The notes under the pieces were generated by a model. It was not told where the DNA came from and ran no database searches. It was given only the letters and a program-made list of their open reading frames with translations. Shown here piece by piece: positions 60,605 through 64,000 of a stretch of DNA of 64,000 nucleotides. The translations under genes and the position numbers were made by a program. Each line of letters begins with the position of its first letter. The first letter of the stretch is position 1. Source of the DNA: Stomorhina lunata (taxonomy: Eukaryota; Arthropoda; Insecta; Diptera; Rhiniidae); NCBI GenBank assembly GCA_933228675.1, contig OW121741.1, positions 120,006,918 through 120,070,917 on the forward strand. The letters are read 5' to 3'.

Positions 60605-61325
60605 TTCACTTTTTTTAAGTTAATGTCTAGAAACATTTTCTGCAGAATAAAAACTGTAGCGAAACATTTTCTTCAAAAAATTAAATGTTTATAAACATTA
60701 TCTATATATTTCTAAGCAATTTCTGTAGAAAAGTAAATGTTTTAAAATAACTTCAACATAAAAGTAGTGTTTTGAAAAATATTCTAAAAAAAATTTAAAT
60801 GTTTAGAAACATTTTCTACAATATAAAAAATAAATTTTTCAAAATATTTCCTTTAAAAAAAAAATAATTAGAAAGTAAATTTCATTCAAAATTTCTGATG
60901 AAAAATAAATTTTTCTAACAGACCAAATTCTAAAAATAAATGTTTCGAAACATAACTTAAAAAAAGTTCATATTTCGAATAAATTTCCATAGGAAAGTAA
61001 ATATTGCGAAACATTTGCTATAGAAACGTAAATATTTTTTTAGAAAAATTTCTTAAGAAAATTTTTCGCTTTCAAAGAATCTTATTCATTATGAAAAAAT
61101 TTATTTAGAAAAATTTTCGTTATGAAAAAAAAATCTTTAGAAAAAATTTTCGTTATGAAAAAATTTATTAAGAAAATTTTTCATTTGAAGATTTCTGTAG
61201 GAAATTGTTCATTATGAAAAAATTTGTTTAGAAAATTTTTCATTGTGAAAAAATTTCTTTAGAAAATTTTTCATTGTGAAAAAATTTCTTTAGAAAATTT
61301 TTTAAGAAAATCTATAGTTGTGAAA
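60605..61325 (+). repeat. Degenerate 31-bp and AAATTTTTC-type units
   Basis: Diverged units of the CGAAACATTT family, then a short regular patch of TTTAGAAAATTTTTCATTGT type at 61080-61310. Confidence 0.7.
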
Positions 61326-62400
61326 AACATTCTTCTTTTCAATAGAAAATATTTCGAAACATTTACTTTTCAATAGAAAATGTTTTAAAACATTTACTTT
61401 TCTATAAAAAATTTTTTTAAACAATTACTTTTCTATAGGAAATGTTTTGAAACATTTCCTTTTCTATAGAAAATGTTTAAAAATATCTATTTTACAATAT
61501 ATTTCGAAACACTTACTTTTTTATAGAAAATGTTTCTTAACATTTACTTTTTTATAGAAAACATTTCGAAACATTTCGAAAATGTTTCGAAATATTTAGT
61601 TTTCTATAGAAATTTTTCGAAACATTTATTTTTTTAGGAAATATTTCGAAACATTTACTTTTCTATAGAAAACATTTACCTTTCTATAGAAAATGTTTCG
61701 AAACATTTACTTTTTAATAGAAAATGTTTCAAAACATTTACTTTTCTATAGAAAATGTTTCGAAAAATTTACTTTTCCATAAAAAATGTTTCGAAACATT
61801 TATTATTCTTAGGAAATGTTTCGAGACATTAACTTTTCTATGAAAAATGTTTTGAAGCATTTAATTTTCTACAGAAAATGTTTTGAAACATTTACTTTTC
61901 CATAGAAAATGTTTCGAAATATTTACTTTTATATAGAAATTTTTTCGAAACATTTATTTTTCTTAGAAAATGTTTCAAAAAATTTACATTTCTATAGAAA
62001 ATGTTTCGAAACATTTACATTTCTTTACATATTGTTTCTAAATATTTACTTTTCTATAGAAAATGTTTCGAAACATTTATTATTCTTAGGAAATGTTTCG
62101 AAACATTTGCTTTTCTATGGAAAATGTTTTGAAACATTTACTTTACTATAGGAAATGTTTTAAAACATTTACTTTTCTATAGAAAATGTTTCGAAACATT
62201 TACTTTTCTTTAGAAAATGTTTCGAAACATTTAGATTTCTATAGAAAATATTTTGAAACATTTTCTTTTCAATAGAAAATGTTTCGCAATATTTACTTTT
62301 ATTTACAATATGTTTCGAAACATTTACTTTTCTTTAGAAAATAGCTCGGAAATTTGATTTTTCTTTAGAAAATGTTTCGAAGTATTAATTTCTCTTTGGA
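61326..62400 (+). repeat. 31-bp minisatellite with CGAAACATTTACTTTTC, block 2
   Basis: About 33 units of the same near-palindromic 31-bp monomer as 50376-50830 (core TTTTCTATAGAAAA, flanks CGAAACA/TGTTTCG). Variants: CAATAG, CTTTAG, TTCTTAGGAAATG. Same strand as block 1, about 11 kb away. Confidence 0.95.
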
Positions 62401-63605
62401 AATTGCTTAGATTTTTTACTGCTTTAGAGTAGATGAATTGGGGCTTTTAAGAATATTTGAAAATTGTTTCGAGGCAGCCACCTTATTTCTGCATAATTTT
62501 GCAATATTACACTCAATAATAATAATAGATTTAAGCAAAATCGTGTTCAGGCTACAGCCGCGGCGATAAAAGGCCATAGGAAATAAAGCTTTTTTCAACG
62601 CTTTTTTTGTGTTCTATATTTTTTGTTTTTAATCTATGTAGCACAATTAACTGGCAACCAAAACTAAAAGGGATCAAAAAAAACTTTAATTATTATTATT
62701 AATTCAATGTCATATTCCATAGCACCATAGCAACAAAATTAAAATTTTTGGAATATAATTACTAACACTTTGTAGTATTAGAGGGCAAAAATAGGGAATT
62801 TAAACAATTAAATTTTAAATAGGTCTTAAACTTTAGTAATATAACTTTGTTTCTAAACACTTGATAAAAACGCTAAGGAGTATATGTTACAAATTTGAAA
62901 AATTTCCGAATGTTTAAATTAACTACTTATTTCTTTAATTGGGAATATATTTTGTTTTACTTTATGTAGTGTTCTTAGGATACCATTCACCACTTTTTGT
63001 TTGCTGTCATTTAAATTTCCATAACTAGAAAAAAATAACTTATTTCATCTTTTGAGACCTATTTTCAACTGCCTAATAGTACTCTTAACAAAAGAGTTTC
63101 TGAATACAAAACAGCATAAAAAATGCGGCCTTTTATTTATATGGAGGCATACAAAAACTGACAATAGCAAACAAGGACGGCACAAGTGAGAATTAATTAC
63201 AACCTATCTAAAGTTATTAGTAACAATTATACTTGTTTAAAGAGTCATGTAAAAACTGTCAGATAAAATAGACAGTAAGTGTGACAAATTCTATGAAATA
63301 GCTAGAATGTTGCTAAACCAACCAACCCACGCAACTACTTGAAAACTATAGACACTTCACATTTGCTACATGTATCTAAACACTGAAAAAACATTCATTT
63401 ATTTTAAAAGTAGAGACAGACAGGAAGCACAAAACCATCATAAAAGGAGTTTAAATGCCGCAAACCTTTAGAGACATTTGTTATGACTGTTTGTGTTTTA
63501 TATGAAAATAATAGAATTTAATTTGTTGAGGGATTTAAATATTAAAATGAAAAAGAAAATAAAATTATATTTTATTTTAATTTAATTTACTTGTAGATAT
63601 ATTGT
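62401..63605. other. AT-rich single-copy sequence
   Basis: No supported gene. A small GC patch CAGCCGCGGCGATAAAAGGC lies near 62556-62575. Confidence 0.5.
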
Positions 63606-64000
63606 GTATACGATATTTTCTATCTCCTTTAGTTGCCAAGAAAATTTAAGTTTTATATTTTCATATAAATATTTTCAAAAAAATCAGATTTTATTACGAA
63701 TTTTGAAAATGTTTTAGTGATCACAGATTATTATTGCCCAAATTGCTCTATCTCCTTTAGTTTCCAAGAAAATTAAAGTTTTATATTTTCATATAAAAAT
63801 TTTTAAAAAATCAGGTTTTGGTACGAATTTTAAAAATTTTTTTAGTGATCACAGATTATTGCCTAAATTGCTCTAACTCCTTTAGTTTCCAAAAAAATTA
63901 AAAATTTATATTTTCATATAAAAATGTTCAAAGAATCAGGTTTTGGTTTTGGAAAATTTTGTTAGTGATCATAGATTATTGCCCAAATTGCTCTATCTCC
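63606..64000 (+). repeat. 120- to 128-bp tandem repeat, running off the window
   Basis: TATCTCCTTTAGTT(G/T)CCAAG recurs at 63621, 63749 and 63874 (as TAACTCC), and TATCTCC again at 63994, so periods are 128, 125 and 120 bp. Units share TTTATATTTTCATATAAA, ATCAGGTTTTGGTACGAATT and TAGTGATCACAGATTATTGC. It starts in this window and continues beyond it. Satellite-like; no reading frame. Confidence 0.9.

Overview
The window looks like non-coding nuclear DNA of an insect, most likely a higher (calyptrate) fly. It is very A+T-rich, carries CATATGTATGTA-type runs, and its mobile elements (mariner-like, piggyBac, PIF/Harbinger, and CCGTCTGTC-bearing dispersed repeats) fit that group. The organism call is an inference. 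I found no intact protein gene, rRNA or functional tRNA. Almost all long reading frames are read-through of tandem repeats (LSVC, RLRH, LSLC or KFLIKKFSIE peptides). The window could be a large intron or an intergenic repeat cluster.

Layout. 1-4118: a dispersed element (family X), split by a 3-kb composite made of a conserved 'head' (465-824) and a 30-bp palindromic minisatellite (825-3505). That minisatellite is itself broken by a long-TIR MITE (about 1917-2197) and a Harbinger fragment (about 3107-3381). 4858-10010: a 29-bp minisatellite split by a 2.5-kb element (family Y). 10960-13260: a 32-bp minisatellite. 14947-16208 and 22834-24238: two 12-bp arrays, the first nearly perfect, the second diverged. 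18755-21163: a second family Y copy carrying a giant CTGT microsatellite, next to a mariner-like C-terminal remnant. 25545-27480: a 29-bp minisatellite. 28585-30762: an inverted second copy of the head plus 30-bp minisatellite composite.

31171-42560 is the element-rich part. It holds two small MITEs, a foldback element with long inverted arms, and a three-level nest at 35797-38200: a dispersed repeat interrupted by a piggyBac (TTAA duplication), itself interrupted by a PIF/Harbinger (TAA duplication). It also holds two copies of a 0.6-kb repeat, three tRNA-like (Pol III box) elements, and a nearly complete family X copy (38618-40458). 42570-45190 is a 31-bp array. 46735-47885 is a head-to-head inverted minisatellite. 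49690-50830 holds two abutting 31-bp arrays. 51951-54170 is the third head plus minisatellite composite. 53340-53822 and 57060-58812 are 19-bp arrays. 56477-56715 is a GC-richer island with three hairpins. 60605-62400 is another 31-bp array. A 120-128-bp repeat runs off the right edge.

Main observations: most of the minisatellite monomers are inverted repeats, commonly around TTTTCTATAGAAAA; and three dispersed copies of one head lead into the same 30-bp minisatellite in the same relative orientation, which suggests that the minisatellite travels as part of a mobile element. The region shows no cooperating gene set.
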